A stretch of 5,497 bases of DNA, taken from the NCBI GenBank assembly GCA_029266295.1, contig JAQSXD010000283.1, forward strand, positions 1 to 5,497. The letters are read 5' to 3'. Below the pieces are notes generated by a model. The model saw only the letters and a program-made list of their open reading frames with translations. It was not told where the DNA came from and did no database searches. Of the stretch, positions 4,904-5,497 are shown piece after piece. Within the stretch, counting starts at the first letter, position 1, and each line of letters starts with the position of its first letter. The stretch comes from Bacillota bacterium. Lineage in GTDB: Bacteria; Bacillota; Clostridia; Peptostreptococcales; Anaerovoracaceae. Made by a program: the position numbers and the translations under genes.

Positions 4904-5497
4904 GAGGCACTATCTCCAGATTCCGCCCTTTGATCTCCTGGATCAGATCCGGCAAAGCTTTGACGGTTTCCGCTTTGGGATGCATCAAAACTACCGCACC
5001 GTTCAGTTGTTTTTTTAGGATTCGGCCTTTAATCACGTCAGCTGTGGAACCTTCTCTCCAGTCGATGGTATCGGCGCTCCAGAGAGCCATTTTATACCCC
5101 AGCTCCTTGCAAAGATCGACGGTTGTCTGATCATAATCTCCGGATGGCGGAGCAAAAACATTCGTTTTAACTCCCAATATATCAAGTATAACCGCTTCTG
5201 TCTTTAATATTTCGTCTTTTGTTGTTTCCACGGAGTTTTGTGTACAAAGTTTATGACTGTAACCGTGGCTTTGGATCTCATGACCCTCCTGATACATTTC
5301 CTTCAGCAGCTCGGGATTGTTTTTTGCCCATCTGCCGCTGACGAAAAAGGTAATCTTAACATGATTCTCCTTCAGTATTTTGAGCATGTCAGGGATCACT
5401 TCTTCTCCCCAATCCACATTGCAGCTGAAAACAAGCTGGTTGCTGTTGGGCAGTCCGTTTCGGATTACGATTCCCACTTCATCCGGCGAAAGGGTTT
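4884..5497 (-). CDS. ylxY: polysaccharide deacetylase family protein, YlxY-type (5' end beyond the window)
   Basis: The frame is open to the right edge, so 203 complete codons are visible and the true start lies outside. The GTG at 5477 is in frame, but the reading continues upstream of it (TLSPDEVG), so it is probably not the start. The visible part is a NodB-homology domain of the sporulation-associated YlxY type. Numbered from the first visible codon: CNVDWGEE (25-32) stands where active deacetylases have the catalytic Asp pair, followed by ITFFVSGRWA (48-57), GHEIQSHGYSH (71-81) with putative metal ligands H77 and H81, FAPPSGDY (114-121) where active enzymes have RPPYG, DTIDW (142-146), and VVLMHP (168-173). 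The loss of the Arg and one Asp is shared, as far as I recall, with Bacillus YlxY, so carbohydrate esterase activity is doubtful. Family relatives normally have an N-terminal signal or anchor, which would be in the missing part. It lies directly upstream of the M16 peptidase gene, as in B. subtilis. Confidence 0.88.
   Translation of the reverse strand, partial: TLSPDEVGIVIRNGLPNSNQLVFSCNVDWGEEVIPDMLKILKENHVKITFFVSGRWAKNNPELLKEMYQEGHEIQSHGYSHKLCTQNSVETTKDEILKTEAVILDILGVKTNVFAPPSGDYDQTTVDLCKELGYKMALWSADTIDWREGSTADVIKGRILKKQLNGAVVLMHPKAETVKALPDLIQEIKGRNLEIVPLYRLSY

Noticed and set aside
4280..5130. Several + strand frames opposite the M16 peptidase and deacetylase genes
   Set aside because: They overlap well-supported genes on the other strand and read as low-complexity or hydrophobic shadows.

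Overview
The window looks like a chromosomal segment of an endospore-forming Firmicute, probably an anaerobic member of the Clostridia. This rests on strong AGGAGG-type ribosome binding sites, TTG and GTG starts, and the order ylxY-type deacetylase, M16 zinc peptidase, dut. The first two are adjacent in Bacillus subtilis, downstream of rpsO-pnpA. No species can be named from the sequence alone. No RNA gene, insertion sequence, CRISPR array or attachment site was seen.

Layout. Bases 1-196 are a regulatory leader with a very good sigma-54 (-24/-12) promoter. They drive a class III, glutamate-1-semialdehyde-aminomutase-like PLP aminotransferase on the + strand (197-1543). A strong hairpin terminator follows, in the gap between two convergent genes. 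Every other gene is on the - strand. Read in the direction of transcription, these are a polysaccharide-deacetylase-family protein cut by the right window edge, an M16 processing-type peptidase, and dUTPase, which ends at a hairpin terminator. Next comes a catalase-superfamily gene with its own sigma-A-type promoter.

How the parts fit. The deacetylase, peptidase and dut genes form a conserved housekeeping/sporulation-associated cluster. A well-formed promoter inside the end of the deacetylase gene could transcribe peptidase and dut separately. The aminotransferase is probably a regulated catabolic enzyme, because sigma-54 in Clostridia often serves amino-acid and amine breakdown; its substrate cannot be read from the sequence.

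The main surprise is the catalase-like gene. The fold's sequence framework is intact, but the distal His, the distal Asn, the proximal haem-ligand Tyr and the proximal Arg are all replaced (Phe, Thr, Ser, Ser). It should not be a normal haem catalase and may be an uncharacterised non-catalytic or repurposed branch of the superfamily. The second point of interest is the sigma-54 control of the aminotransferase.
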